DNA of 64,000 bases from Phycicoccus jejuensis (lineage in GTDB: Bacteria; Actinomycetota; Actinomycetes; Actinomycetales; Dermatophilaceae): NCBI RefSeq assembly GCF_000720925.1, contig NZ_JOEE01000003.1, positions 124,001 through 188,000 on the forward strand, written 5' to 3'. This document shows positions 18,546 through 27,062 of the stretch, piece by piece. A model generated the notes under the pieces. That model saw only the letters and a program-made list of their open reading frames with translations. It was not told the DNA's origin and searched no databases. Made by a program: the position numbers and the translations under genes. Within the stretch, counting starts at the first letter, position 1; every line of letters begins with the position of its first letter.

Positions 18546-20678
18546 ATGACGACACCGGCCCAGGTCCTCGCTCCCCCGTCCCCCGAGGTCGCCGACCGCG
18601 CCCGCACGGCGCTGCGGCCGCTCGTCGGCCGCGACGACGTCGACTTCCGCGACGGCCAGCTCGAGGCCGTCTCGGCGCTCGTCGAGCACCGCTCGCGCGT
18701 CCTCGTCGTCCAGCGCACCGGATGGGGCAAGTCGGCCGTCTACTTCGTCGCCACGGCGCTGCGCCGGGCCGAGGGTGCCGGGCCGACGGTCATCATCAGC
18801 CCGCTGCTCGCGCTGATGCGCGACCAGATCGCCGCCGCCGGCCGCGCCGGCATCCGCGCCGTGACGATGAACTCGGCGAACGCGCAGGACTGGGACGAGG
18901 TGCGCGCCGCTCTCGCCGAGGACGCCGTCGACGTCCTCCTCGTCAGCCCCGAGCGCCTCAACAACCCACGCTTCCGCGACGAGCAGCTGCGCGACCTCGC
19001 CCGGCGCTGCGGCCTGCTCGTCGTCGACGAGGCGCACTGCGTCAGCGACTGGGGGCACGACTTCCGCCCCGACTACCGGCGCATCCGGGACCTCCTCGAC
19101 GGCCTGCCCGCCGACGTCCCGGTGCTCGCGACGACCGCGACGGCCAACGCCCGTGTCGTCCACGACGTCGAGGAGCAGCTGTCCACCGGCGGCCGGCCGG
19201 TGCTCACGGTGCGCGGCGGCCTGGCCCGCGACTCGCTGCGCCTCGGGGTGCTGCGCTCGATGTCGCCCGAGCAGCGGCTCGGCTGGCTGCTGGCACACCT
19301 CGGCGAGCTGCCCGGCTCGGGCATCGTCTACGCGCTGACCGTCTCGGCGGCCGAGGACGTCGCGGCGTCCCTGCGCGAGGCCGGTCACGCCGTCGCGCCG
19401 TACACCGGCCGCACCGACCCGGCCGACCGCGAGCGCCTCGAGGAGGCGTTGCGGCACAACGAGGTCAAGGCCCTCGTCGCCACCTCCGCGCTGGGGATGG
19501 GCTTCGACAAGCCCGACCTCGGCTTCGTCGTGCACCTCGGCGCGCCGAGCAGCCCGGTCGCCTACTACCAGCAGGTCGGTCGCGCCGGGCGCGCCACCGA
19601 CCGCGCCGACGTCCTCCTCCTGCCCGGCCCCGAGGACCGCGACATCTGGCGCTACTTCGCGAGCGTCTCGATGCCGCGCGAGGAGCAGGCCGCCGCCGTG
19701 CTCACCGCGCTCGCCGAGGCGGGACGCCCCCTGTCGACCGCCGCCCTCGAGACGATCGTCGACGTCCGCCGCACCCGCCTCGAGCTGCTGCTCAAGGTCC
19801 TCGACGTCGACGGCGCCGTGCAGCGCGTCTCCGGTGGCTGGGCCTCGACGGGCGTCCCGTGGACCTACGACGCTGAGCGCTACGACCGGGTCGCCGCGGC
19901 CCGGCAGGACGAACAGCAGCTGATGGCCGACTACGAGCGCACCGACGCGTGCCGGATGGCCTTCCTCCAGGAGTGCCTCGACGACGACAGCGCCGTCCCC
20001 TGCGGCCGCTGCGACGGCTGCGCCGGGCCCTGGTACCCGACCGACGTCCCCGACACCGTCGTCGGTGCCGCCCGCGAGCGCCTCCGGAAGGTCGGCACCG
20101 TCATCGACCCGCGCGCCCAGTGGCCCTCGGGGATGGACCGTCTCGGCGTGCCGGTCAAGGGCCGGATCGCCGCCGACGAGCAGCTCGAGCCCGGCCGCGC
20201 GCTCGCCCGCCTGTCCGACCTCGGATGGGGGCAGCGGCTGCGCGAGGTGCTCCGCGAGGACGCCCCCGCCTCCCCCGAGCTCCTGCGGGCCTGCGTCCCG
20301 GTCCTCGCCGAGTGGGGCTGGGCACAGCGCCCGGTGGCCGTGGTCGCGATGCCCTCGCGCTCGCACCCGCAGCTCGTCCGGTCGCTCGCGGCCGGGCTGG
20401 CGCAGATGGGGCGCCTGCGCGACCTCGGCACCCTCGACCTCGCCCACGGTGGGCCGACCGGCGAGATGGGTGGCAACAGCGCCTACCGCTTGGCCGGCGT
20501 CTGGGACCGCCTCGTCGTCGGCCCGGACCTCGCGGCGCAGCTGGCCGACTGCCCGGGGCCGGTGCTCCTCGTCGACGACGTCGTCTCCTCGCGCTGGAGC
20601 CTCACCGTCGCCGGGCGGGCGCTGCGGCAGGCCGGGGCTCCGGCGGTGCTGCCGCTCGTCCTCGCCATCGACGGCTGA
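18546..20678 (+). CDS. RecQ-type DNA helicase with C-terminal phosphoribosyltransferase-like domain
   Basis: A 710-residue protein. The superfamily 2 helicase core has Walker A QRTGWGKSAVYF, motif II VVDEAHCVSDWGHDFRPDYR, the RecQ motif 0-like FRDGQLEAV and motif VI QQVGRAGRATDR. A zinc-binding cluster follows (CRMAFLQECLDDDSAVPCGR, then CDGC). No HRDC domain is present. The last 200 residues resemble phosphoribosyltransferases: LLVDDVVSSRWSLTVAGRAL keeps the DD pair of the PRPP loop but has SRW where TTG is expected, so catalysis is doubtful. It probably unwinds DNA 3' to 5' in repair. TACGGT nine bases before the ATG is a plausible -10 box. Confidence 0.9.
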   Translation: MTTPAQVLAPPSPEVADRARTALRPLVGRDDVDFRDGQLEAVSALVEHRSRVLVVQRTGWGKSAVYFVATALRRAEGAGPTVIISPLLALMRDQIAAAGRAGIRAVTMNSANAQDWDEVRAALAEDAVDVLLVSPERLNNPRFRDEQLRDLARRCGLLVVDEAHCVSDWGHDFRPDYRRIRDLLDGLPADVPVLATTATANARVVHDVEEQLSTGGRPVLTVRGGLARDSLRLGVLRSMSPEQRLGWLLAHLGELPGSGIVYALTVSAAEDVAASLREAGHAVAPYTGRTDPADRERLEEALRHNEVKALVATSALGMGFDKPDLGFVVHLGAPSSPVAYYQQVGRAGRATDRADVLLLPGPEDRDIWRYFASVSMPREEQAAAVLTALAEAGRPLSTAALETIVDVRRTRLELLLKVLDVDGAVQRVSGGWASTGVPWTYDAERYDRVAAARQDEQQLMADYERTDACRMAFLQECLDDDSAVPCGRCDGCAGPWYPTDVPDTVVGAARERLRKVGTVIDPRAQWPSGMDRLGVPVKGRIAADEQLEPGRALARLSDLGWGQRLREVLREDAPASPELLRACVPVLAEWGWAQRPVAVVAMPSRSHPQLVRSLAAGLAQMGRLRDLGTLDLAHGGPTGEMGGNSAYRLAGVWDRLVVGPDLAAQLADCPGPVLLVDDVVSSRWSLTVAGRALRQAGAPAVLPLVLAIDG

Positions 20679-20723
20679 GGCGCCACCCGCACGGGTCCCC
20701 CCGATGCCCGGACCCCGCGTCGG

Positions 20724-21191
20724 TCACACCCCGTCGCCGAGGCGTTCCATCGCGGCCACGAGCTCCTGGAGCGCATCCCGCACCTCCCGTGCGCGCCGCT
20801 CCCCCAGCTCGTCGACGAGCCGCCGGGCCGCGGCGCGCTGCTGGGGCGCGATGTCGCGGACGGCCGCCAGGCCCGCCGGGATCACCTCGACGAGCTTGGC
20901 CCGGCGGTGCGCCGGGTTGTCGCGGTAGGCGGCGAAGCCACGCTCGACGAGCAGGTCGGCGATGCGCTGGACGCTCTGCCGGGTCAGGCCCATCTCGCGC
21001 GCGATCCCGCTGACCGGCAGGGGTGTCGGCAGGACGGCGCCGAGCACCTGCCACCACGCCGCCGTGAGGCCGGCCGGCCGGGCCAGCTCCTCGGCGAGGG
21101 CGAGGAACTGGCCGTTGAGCCGGAAGACCGCGAGCGCGCTGTCGGCCAGCAGGGTCTGCTCGGGGGTCGGCTCCGCGCGCCGGCCGCTCAC
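20724..21191 (-). CDS. MarR-family transcriptional regulator
   Basis: A 155-residue winged-helix protein with recognition region VSGIAREMGLTRQSVQRIAD and wing YRDNPAHRRAKLVEV, both typical of MarR. It probably represses its own operon and the divergent MFS exporter. The start is GTG at 21191, overlapping the PfpI-like gene's stop by four bases, so it is the second gene of a two-gene operon. Ligand unknown. Confidence 0.9.
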   Translation of the reverse strand: MSGRRAEPTPEQTLLADSALAVFRLNGQFLALAEELARPAGLTAAWWQVLGAVLPTPLPVSGIAREMGLTRQSVQRIADLLVERGFAAYRDNPAHRRAKLVEVIPAGLAAVRDIAPQQRAAARRLVDELGERRAREVRDALQELVAAMERLGDGV

Positions 21192-21805
21192 GCGCTCTCC
21201 AGCTCGAAGTACCCCGCCGGGTCGTGGTCGGCGTACAGCCGCCCGTAGGAGTCGATCCGCTCCGCGGGGTGGGCCCCGAGCCGCCGGAAGACCGCCATCG
21301 CGAAGTGCACCGGGTCGATGCCCGTCGCCGTGACGACGTCGCCGTCGACGACCGCGGGCTCGTGCACGTAGCGCTCGCCGCCGGCGTACCCGCTGGAGGC
21401 CAGGAAACCGGGGTCGTTGCTCGTGTGGCGCACGTCGTCGAGCAGCCCCGCCGCGGCGAGCGCCCACGTGGCGCCGCAGACGGCCGCGACGGGCACCCGG
21501 GCCGCGAGGTGCGCGCGGGCCGCGTCGACGAACGGGCCGGCGACCTCGGGATCCGTCCAGGTCCGGCCCCCGGGCAGGACGAGCATCGCGGAGTCGGCGG
21601 GGTCGAGGTCGGCGAGCACGAGGTCGGGCAGCACCGTGAGGCCGCCCATCGTGCGCACCGGGCCCGGCCGGGCGGCGACGGTCGCGAGGGTGAAGCCGCC
21701 GACGGGGCTCTGCCCGCCGAGGTGTCGCAGGTGCGCGGCGAGGTGGCCGACCTCCCAGTCGGCCATGGTGTCGAGGACGGCGAGGTGGACGGTGGTGGAA
21801 GTCAT
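21188..21805 (-). CDS. DJ-1/PfpI-family protein (class I glutamine amidotransferase-like)
   Basis: A 205-residue protein with the nucleophile elbow VPVAAVCGATWALAAAGLLD carrying the conserved Cys, and the preceding strand SAMLVLPGGRTW. Members act as proteases, glyoxalases or chaperones, and the activity here is not predictable. It is the first gene of the marR operon. The minus strand shows TTGACA, then CAGGAT seven bases before the ATG, implying a nearly leaderless transcript whose promoter overlaps an inverted repeat. Confidence 0.87.
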   Translation of the reverse strand: MTSTTVHLAVLDTMADWEVGHLAAHLRHLGGQSPVGGFTLATVAARPGPVRTMGGLTVLPDLVLADLDPADSAMLVLPGGRTWTDPEVAGPFVDAARAHLAARVPVAAVCGATWALAAAGLLDDVRHTSNDPGFLASSGYAGGERYVHEPAVVDGDVVTATGIDPVHFAMAVFRRLGAHPAERIDSYGRLYADHDPAGYFELESA

Positions 21806-21822
21806 GACAGCATCCTGCATTT

Positions 21823-21840
21823 TTGACAGCCTGTTGTCAA
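21823..21840. promoter_or_regulatory. Inverted repeat TTGACA-N6-TGTCAA, probable MarR operator
   Basis: Perfect 6-bp arms lie 18 bases upstream of the PfpI-like start and between the divergent transcripts. The minus-strand arm doubles as a -35 box TTGACA. Binding would block the pfpI-marR promoter and could affect the MFS promoter about 70 bases away. Confidence 0.6.
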
Positions 21841-21910
21841 TACCTTCCGTGACCTTCGCGCTCCATCCGCTCGCCGCGCACCCGACGGCGTCACCGGCCC
21901 CGACGGCCCC

Positions 21911-21916
21911 TAGCGT
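21911..21916 (+). promoter_or_regulatory. -10 box TAGCGT of the MFS exporter, leaderless
   Basis: TAGCGT ends six bases before the GTG start codon, the same spacing seen at several other operon heads in this window. Confidence 0.5.
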
Positions 21917-21922
21917 GGAGCG

Positions 21923-23374
21923 GTGAGCCAGGAGACCGAGGAACGCGCCGAGACCACCCGCGACGACGCGCCCGACCCCCGGCGCTGGCGCATCCTCGGC
22001 GTCACCCTCGTCGTCGGGTTCATGGTGCTGCTCGACGTGACGATCGTGAACGTCGCCATCCCCTCCATCCGGACCGGGCTCGACACCTCGGCGGGCAGCG
22101 TCCAGTGGGTCGTGTCCGGCTACGCCCTCGCCCTCGGGCTGATGCTCGTCATCGGCGGGCGCCTCGGTGACGCGCACGGCCGCCGGGCGATCATGCTGCT
22201 CGGCCTCGGCGGCTTCGTCGTCGCGAGCGCGGCCGCGGGGTTCGCGCCGAACATCGGCGTCCTCGTCGCGGCGCGCCTCGTCCAGGGGTTCGCCGCCGGC
22301 ATCCTCACGCCGCAGAGCTCGGGGCTCATCCAGTCGCTGTTCCAGGGGCGCGAGCGCGGGACCGCCTTCGGGCTGTTCGGGTTCACCGTCTCGGTGTCGT
22401 CGGCCGTCGGGCCGGTGCTGGGCGGGCTGCTCATCGCCGCGTTCGGCGAGGAGAGCGGCTGGCGCTGGATCTTCCTCGTCAACGTGCCGATCGGCCTCGT
22501 GCTCCTCCTGGGCATCGCCCGGCTCGTCCCCGGCCGCACCGACGACACGACCGGTGACACCCACCTCGACCTCCCCGGCGCGGCGCTCCTCGGGGTGACG
22601 GTCCTCGCGCTCCTCTACCCGATCGTCAGCCTCGAGTCCGGCAGCCGCTGGCCGCTCCTGCTCCTCGCCCTCGTGCCGCTGGCCGGCGCCGCCTTCGTCC
22701 GCCACGAGCGGCGCGTCGTGCGCGACGGCGGCGCGCCGCTGCTCGACCTCGGCCTGCTGCGCGAGACGCCCGGGTACGCCAGCGGCATCGTCATCGGCAG
22801 CCTCTACTTCACCGGGTTCACGGGGATCTTCCTCGTGCTCAGCGTGTTCCTTCAGGACGGGCTCGGGTTCACGCCGCTGCACGCCGGGCTCCTCCTCACG
22901 CCCTTCGCCGTCGGGTCGGCCGTCGCGAGCCCGTTGGCCGGCCGGGCGGTCAGCCGCGTCGGCCGCCCGCTGACGGTCGTCGCGCTCACCGTGATGGTGG
23001 TCGGCCTCGTCGCCCTCGCGGCCGTCGTCCCGGCGGCCGACCGCGACCTGCCGTGGTGGCTGCTCGCCCTCCCCCTGCTCGTCGCCGGCCTCGGCGGAGG
23101 CGCCGTCGTCTCGCCGAACATCACGCTCTCGCTCGCCGAGGTCCCGCCGTCGATGGGTGGTGCCGCGGGTGGGGCCCTCCAGACCGGCCAGCGGATCGGT
23201 GCCGCCATCGGCGCGGCCGTGCTCATGACGACCTACCAGGTCGCGGTGGGCCGCACCGAGGACCCCGGTACCGCGCTGCGCTGGGCGCTCGGCGCCTCTG
23301 TCGTCCTGCTGCTCACGGCCTGGGCGGCGGCCGTCTGGTCCTGGCGGCGCGAGCCCGACGCCCGGGTCGGCTGA
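21923..23374 (+). CDS. MFS multidrug exporter, DHA2 (EmrB/QacA) family
   Basis: A 483-residue protein with about 14 membrane segments. Helix 1 carries the DHA2 signature VLLDVTIVNVAIPSIRTGLD. The helix 2-3 loop is GGRLGDAHGRRAIMLLG, and the antiporter motif C region is GFTVSVSSAVGPVLGGLL. It likely exports hydrophobic drugs using the proton gradient. It is divergent from the PfpI/MarR operon, which suggests MarR-controlled expression in response to an exported compound. Confidence 0.92.
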   Translation: MSQETEERAETTRDDAPDPRRWRILGVTLVVGFMVLLDVTIVNVAIPSIRTGLDTSAGSVQWVVSGYALALGLMLVIGGRLGDAHGRRAIMLLGLGGFVVASAAAGFAPNIGVLVAARLVQGFAAGILTPQSSGLIQSLFQGRERGTAFGLFGFTVSVSSAVGPVLGGLLIAAFGEESGWRWIFLVNVPIGLVLLLGIARLVPGRTDDTTGDTHLDLPGAALLGVTVLALLYPIVSLESGSRWPLLLLALVPLAGAAFVRHERRVVRDGGAPLLDLGLLRETPGYASGIVIGSLYFTGFTGIFLVLSVFLQDGLGFTPLHAGLLLTPFAVGSAVASPLAGRAVSRVGRPLTVVALTVMVVGLVALAAVVPAADRDLPWWLLALPLLVAGLGGGAVVSPNITLSLAEVPPSMGGAAGGALQTGQRIGAAIGAAVLMTTYQVAVGRTEDPGTALRWALGASVVLLLTAWAAAVWSWRREPDARVG

Positions 23375-23402
23375 CCTGTCGTCCCCGGGTGAGGATGGGG
23401 CC

Positions 23403-23876
23403 ATGGCCCACCCCGCCTACACCTACGTCGAGGAGCACGCGCGCCGGTCGCTGACGGTGCTCGTGTTCGTCCTCGCCCTGTCCGTCCTCGCCGCCGGAGC
23501 GCTGCTGCGCAGCCGCGACGGCGGGCTCGACGTCACCCCGGACGGCCCGCTCGACTGGCTCGTCGCGGTCCTCGCCCTCGCCGCCGTCCCGGCCTGGCTC
23601 GTCCTCGGCGACGGCGCGTGGGGCGACTGGCCACAGCCGTCCGGCCTGGCGGTCGGCGCGGACCGGCTCGTCGTCGACGAGGTGACCTTCGGCTTCGCGG
23701 AGCTCGCCGACGGCACGGCCACCCTGCCGGACGCGCCGCCCGGCCGGCGGGCCGTGGTCGAGGTCCCGCTCGCCGCCGGCGGTTCGCTCACCCTGCGCCC
23801 GCACGACGCGGGCGCCTTCACCCGCTCCCTCGTCAGCGGGTACCGCGCGTGGGCGGCGGGTCGACCCGCAGCGTGA
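23403..23876 (+). CDS. Small membrane protein of unknown function
   Basis: A 157-residue protein with two hydrophobic segments near residues 16-36 (LTVLVFVLALSVLAAGALL) and 50-68 (WLVAVLALAAVPAWLVLG), then a soluble tail ending in SLVSGYRAWAAGRPAA. No domain is recognised. GAGGAT six bases before the ATG suggests its own leaderless start. Its last 44 bases overlap the convergent YczE-like gene. Confidence 0.72.
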   Translation: MAHPAYTYVEEHARRSLTVLVFVLALSVLAAGALLRSRDGGLDVTPDGPLDWLVAVLALAAVPAWLVLGDGAWGDWPQPSGLAVGADRLVVDEVTFGFAELADGTATLPDAPPGRRAVVEVPLAAGGSLTLRPHDAGAFTRSLVSGYRAWAAGRPAA

Positions 23877-24534
23877 GCAACGGCAGGAAGAGCTGGACGA
23901 CCGGCCCGATGAGCAGCGCGTAGACGAGCGTCCCGAGGCCCACCACCCCGCCGAGCAGCCAGCCGAGGACGACGACGGTCACCTCGAGCGAGGTCCGCAC
24001 GAGGCGCACCGAGCGGCCGGTGCGGCGGGTCAGGCCGGTCATCAGCCCGTCGCGCGGCCCCGGCCCGAGCTGGCTGCCGATGTACATCGCGCCGGCCACG
24101 CCGTTGCCGACGACGCCGAGCAGCATGACGAGGACGCGCCAGCCGAGGCCCTCGACCGGCGGGACGACGGCGAGCGTGGCGTCCGTCGCGAGGCCGATGA
24201 CGACCGCGTTGGCCACCGTCCCGACACCCGGCCACTGACGCAGCGGCAGCCAGAGCAGGAGCACGACGAACGAGGTGGCGATGACCATCTCGCCGTAGGT
24301 GATCGGCACGTAGCGAATGAGCCCCGTCGTGAGGACGCCCCACGGCTCGACCCCGAGTCCGGCGCGCAGCATCAGCCCCATCGTCACGCCGAACAGCCCG
24401 AGCCCGACGAACAGCTGCGCGAGCCGGTGCGGCAGCCGCCCGGCCCGCAGCTGCTCGAGCGGGGTCATCGGGACGAGGGGGACCCGGCGGGTCATCCCGC
24501 GGCGGGCCAGCTGGAGCGGTGACATGCCGCCCAT
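23833..24534 (-). CDS. YczE/YitT-like integral membrane protein
   Basis: A 233-residue protein with five or six hydrophobic segments. It opens LAQLFVGLGLFGVTMGLMLRAGLGVEPW; the glycine-rich GLGVEPWGVLTTGL segment is typical of the YczE/YyaS family. The family is found next to MocR-type regulators, here divergently transcribed 53 bases away. A transport role for a vitamin B6-related or amino compound has been suggested for such pairs but not shown here. Starts at 24534 and 24525 (MSPLQL) are both possible. Confidence 0.85.
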   Translation of the reverse strand: MGGMSPLQLARRGMTRRVPLVPMTPLEQLRAGRLPHRLAQLFVGLGLFGVTMGLMLRAGLGVEPWGVLTTGLIRYVPITYGEMVIATSFVVLLLWLPLRQWPGVGTVANAVVIGLATDATLAVVPPVEGLGWRVLVMLLGVVGNGVAGAMYIGSQLGPGPRDGLMTGLTRRTGRSVRLVRTSLEVTVVVLGWLLGGVVGLGTLVYALLIGPVVQLFLPLLTLRVDPPPTRGTR

Positions 24535-24544
24535 CCTGCCGCGG

Positions 24545-24571
24545 GATTGGCCTGTGAATCGAGGGCCAATC
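24545..24571. promoter_or_regulatory. Inverted repeat GATTGGCC-N11-GGCCAATC, probable MocR operator
   Basis: Perfect 8-bp arms lie in the 53-base gap between the divergent yczE-like and mocR genes. The centre-to-centre distance is about two helical turns, suiting a dimer. GACAGT six bases before the mocR GTG could be its -10 box, which puts the operator over the -35 region. Confidence 0.6.
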
Positions 24572-24587
24572 GTGCGACAGTGGCCAC

Positions 24588-26033
24588 GTGAGCACCGTCC
24601 CCAGCGTCAGCGCCGCGCGCACCGCCCGGCTCGTCGGCGACCTCGGGGCCACCCGCCCCGCGTACCGCGGCCTCGCCGACGGGCTGCGCCTCGCCGTCGC
24701 CGACGGCCGGATCGCCGTCGGGACCCGGCTGCCGAGCGAGCGCGACCTCACGACCCACCTCGGGGTGAGCCGCACGACGGTGACGCGCGCCTACGACGTG
24801 CTGCGCGAGCTCGGCTACCTCACCTCGCGGCAGGGCTCCGGCTCGGTCGCGACCCTCCCCGACGGCGCCCGCCGACGTGGCACCGGGGGCCTGTTCCCGG
24901 CCGACGTCGCCGACGACGTCCTCGACCTCACCTGCGCCGCCACCCGCGCGCCCGCCGGGGTGCTCGAGGCCTACGAGCGGGCGCTCGAGCGCCTGCCCTC
25001 CTACCTGTGCGGCGCCGGCTACCTCACCTACGGCGTTCCCGAGCTGCGCGAGGCGGTCGCCGACCGCTACACCGCCCGCGGCCTGCCGACGAGCCCCGAC
25101 GACGTGCTCGTCACCTCCGGGGCCGTCGCCGGGCTCGCCGTCGTCGTCCGCGCGCTCCTGCGGCCGGGCGAGCGCGTCGTCGTCGAGGACCCGAGCTACC
25201 CGAACACCCTCGACGCCCTGCGCGGCGCCGGCGCGCGGCTGCGCGGGCTGCCGGTCGACCCGACCGGCTGGGACGTCGACGAGGCGGTGCGCGCGGTCGC
25301 GACGGCCGGGGCGCGGGCCGCCGTCCTCATCCCGGACTTCCACAACCCGACCGGCGCCCTGCTCGCCGACGAGGACCGCGCCCGGCTGGGTCGCGCCCTC
25401 GCCGCGGCCGGCACGGTGCCGGTCGTCGACGAGACGATCGTCGAGATCGACCTCGAGGGCGGGGCGATGCCGCTGCCCTTCGCGGCCCACGCGCCGACCG
25501 CGGTGAGCATCGGCAGCTCCTCGAAGTCGCACTGGGGCGGCCTGCGCACGGGATGGGTCCGCGCCCCCCGCGGCGCGCTGCGGTCGCTCGTCGAGGCCCG
25601 GGTCACGAGCGACCTCGGCGCCCCGGTCCTCGAGCAGCTCGTCCTCGTCGAGCTGATGCGCCGCTCCCCCGGTGTCACCACCGAGCGTCGCGACGCGATC
25701 GTCGCCGCGCGCGACGCCCTGGCCGCGGGGCTGCGGGCGCACCTTCCCGAGGCGTCCTTCCGGGTGCCGCGCGGCGGCCTCTCGCTCTGGTGCGAGCTGC
25801 CGGCCGACCTGCCCTCGAGCAGCCTGGCGGCCGCCGCCGAGGACGAGGGCCTGCTCGTCGCCGCCGGCCCGCGCTTCGCGCTCGACGGAGGCCTCGACCG
25901 CTGGCTGCGCCTGCCGCACGTGCTGCCGCCGGAGACGATGGCCGAGGCGGCCGTCCGCCTCGGCCGCGCCGCGGAGCGGGTGCGGGGCGGTCGCACCGGG
26001 CGGGCGCGCCCCGGCCGCCCGCTCGTCGCCTGA
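24588..26033 (+). CDS. MocR-family regulator (GntR winged helix fused to aminotransferase fold)
   Basis: A 481-residue fusion. Residues about 20-90 form a GntR-type winged helix (GTRLPSERDLTTHLGVSRTT). The rest is a fold-type I aminotransferase domain with the PLP-binding Lys313 in IGSSSKSHWGGLRTGW and the DFHNPTGALL cofactor loop. Members sense PLP or amino compounds and regulate an adjacent gene, here the divergent YczE-like membrane protein. The GTG start lies directly after the probable operator. Confidence 0.92.
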   Translation: MSTVPSVSAARTARLVGDLGATRPAYRGLADGLRLAVADGRIAVGTRLPSERDLTTHLGVSRTTVTRAYDVLRELGYLTSRQGSGSVATLPDGARRRGTGGLFPADVADDVLDLTCAATRAPAGVLEAYERALERLPSYLCGAGYLTYGVPELREAVADRYTARGLPTSPDDVLVTSGAVAGLAVVVRALLRPGERVVVEDPSYPNTLDALRGAGARLRGLPVDPTGWDVDEAVRAVATAGARAAVLIPDFHNPTGALLADEDRARLGRALAAAGTVPVVDETIVEIDLEGGAMPLPFAAHAPTAVSIGSSSKSHWGGLRTGWVRAPRGALRSLVEARVTSDLGAPVLEQLVLVELMRRSPGVTTERRDAIVAARDALAAGLRAHLPEASFRVPRGGLSLWCELPADLPSSSLAAAAEDEGLLVAAGPRFALDGGLDRWLRLPHVLPPETMAEAAVRLGRAAERVRGGRTGRARPGRPLVA

Positions 26034-26044
26034 CGCGCGCTGGC

Positions 26045-26050
26045 TATCGT
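26045..26050 (+). promoter_or_regulatory. -10 box TATCGT of tesB, leaderless
   Basis: TATCGT ends six bases before the GTG start at 26057, only about ten bases after the mocR stop, so tesB has its own promoter. Confidence 0.5.
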
Positions 26051-26056
26051 TTCCCC

Positions 26057-27007
26057 GTGACCGACCCGCACCCGGACCCGCTCGTCGACCTCCTCCAGAC
26101 CCTCGACCTCGAGGAGCTCGGCTCGGCGCAGGTGAGCGTGCAGCCGCGCAGCCTCGCGGCGGCGCCCGGCGTCGAGCTGCCCGACACCTTCGCCGAGGAC
26201 GTCACCCTCTTCCGCGGCTCGAGCCAGAAGCAGCCGCACGGCCGCGTGTTCGGCGGCCAGGTCCTCGCGCAGGGCGTCGTCGCGTCCGGGCGCACCGTCG
26301 CCGGGGTCGGTGACGTGCCGCGGCGGCTGCACTCGCTCCACGCCTACTTCATGCGCCCCGGCGACGACACGCAGCCGATCACCTTCAGCGTCGAGCGGAT
26401 GCGCGACGGCCGCTCGTTCTCGACGCGGCGCGTGCACGCCGTCCAGCACGGGCACCCCATCCTCTCGATGAGCACCTCGTGGCAGGCCCCCGACGGCGGC
26501 CTGGACCACCAGGACACCGCCCCGCAGGTGCCCGACCCCGAATCGGTCCCGTCCCTCGCCGAGCTCTTCGCCGGGCTGGACGACCCTCGCGCACAGCACA
26601 TCTCGCGTCGCGCCATCGAGCTGCGCCACGTCGAGGGCAACCTGTTCGCCGGGCCGCCGGCCGAGCAGGTCGCCGAGCAGCACGTGTGGATGCGCGCGGT
26701 CGGCCGCCTGCCCGACGACCCGCTCGTCCACGACGCCGTCCTCGCCTACGCGTCCGACTACAGCCTGCTCGAGCCGGTCCTGCGCCGGCACGGCCTGCCG
26801 TGGACGACCCGGGGCCTGAAGATGGCCAGCCTCGACCACGCGATGTGGTTCCACCGTCCGGCACGCGCCGACGAGTGGGTGCTCTACTCGCAGGAGTCGC
26901 CGTCGGCGCAGGGCGGCCGCGGCCTCGGCATCGGCCGGATGTTCTCCGCGGACGGCACGCTCGTCGCGACCGTCGCCCAGGAGGGGATGGTCCGCGTCCC
27001 CGAGTGA
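26057..27007 (+). CDS. tesB: Acyl-CoA thioesterase II
   Basis: A 316-residue double-hotdog thioesterase. The N-terminal hotdog has LFRGSSQKQPHGRVFGGQVL and HSLHAYFMRPGDDTQPI. The C-terminal hotdog has AYASDYSLLEPVL, LASLDHAMWFHRP-like MASLDHAMWFHRPARADEW and GRGLGIGRMFSADGTLVATV. The catalytic Asp/Thr/Gln positions fall within these conserved stretches. It hydrolyses medium- and long-chain acyl-CoA to free fatty acid and CoA. It converges on the ABC operon across a palindromic repeat. Confidence 0.94.
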   Translation: MTDPHPDPLVDLLQTLDLEELGSAQVSVQPRSLAAAPGVELPDTFAEDVTLFRGSSQKQPHGRVFGGQVLAQGVVASGRTVAGVGDVPRRLHSLHAYFMRPGDDTQPITFSVERMRDGRSFSTRRVHAVQHGHPILSMSTSWQAPDGGLDHQDTAPQVPDPESVPSLAELFAGLDDPRAQHISRRAIELRHVEGNLFAGPPAEQVAEQHVWMRAVGRLPDDPLVHDAVLAYASDYSLLEPVLRRHGLPWTTRGLKMASLDHAMWFHRPARADEWVLYSQESPSAQGGRGLGIGRMFSADGTLVATVAQEGMVRVPE

Positions 27008-27011
27008 CCCT

Positions 27012-27060
27012 GGGTCGAGGTGATGTCCGACCCTGTCGTGGTCGGGTTTCACCTCCACCC
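27012..27060. terminator. Imperfect palindrome between convergent genes, dispersed-repeat type
   Basis: Arms of 21 bases (27012-27032 and 27040-27060) pair at 17 of 21 positions around a 7-base loop. The right arm, starting GGTCGGGTTTCACCTC, is 20/21 identical to 54077-54097. It lies three bases from the end of both flanking genes and can serve as a two-way terminator. Confidence 0.7.
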
Positions 27061-27062
27061 GC

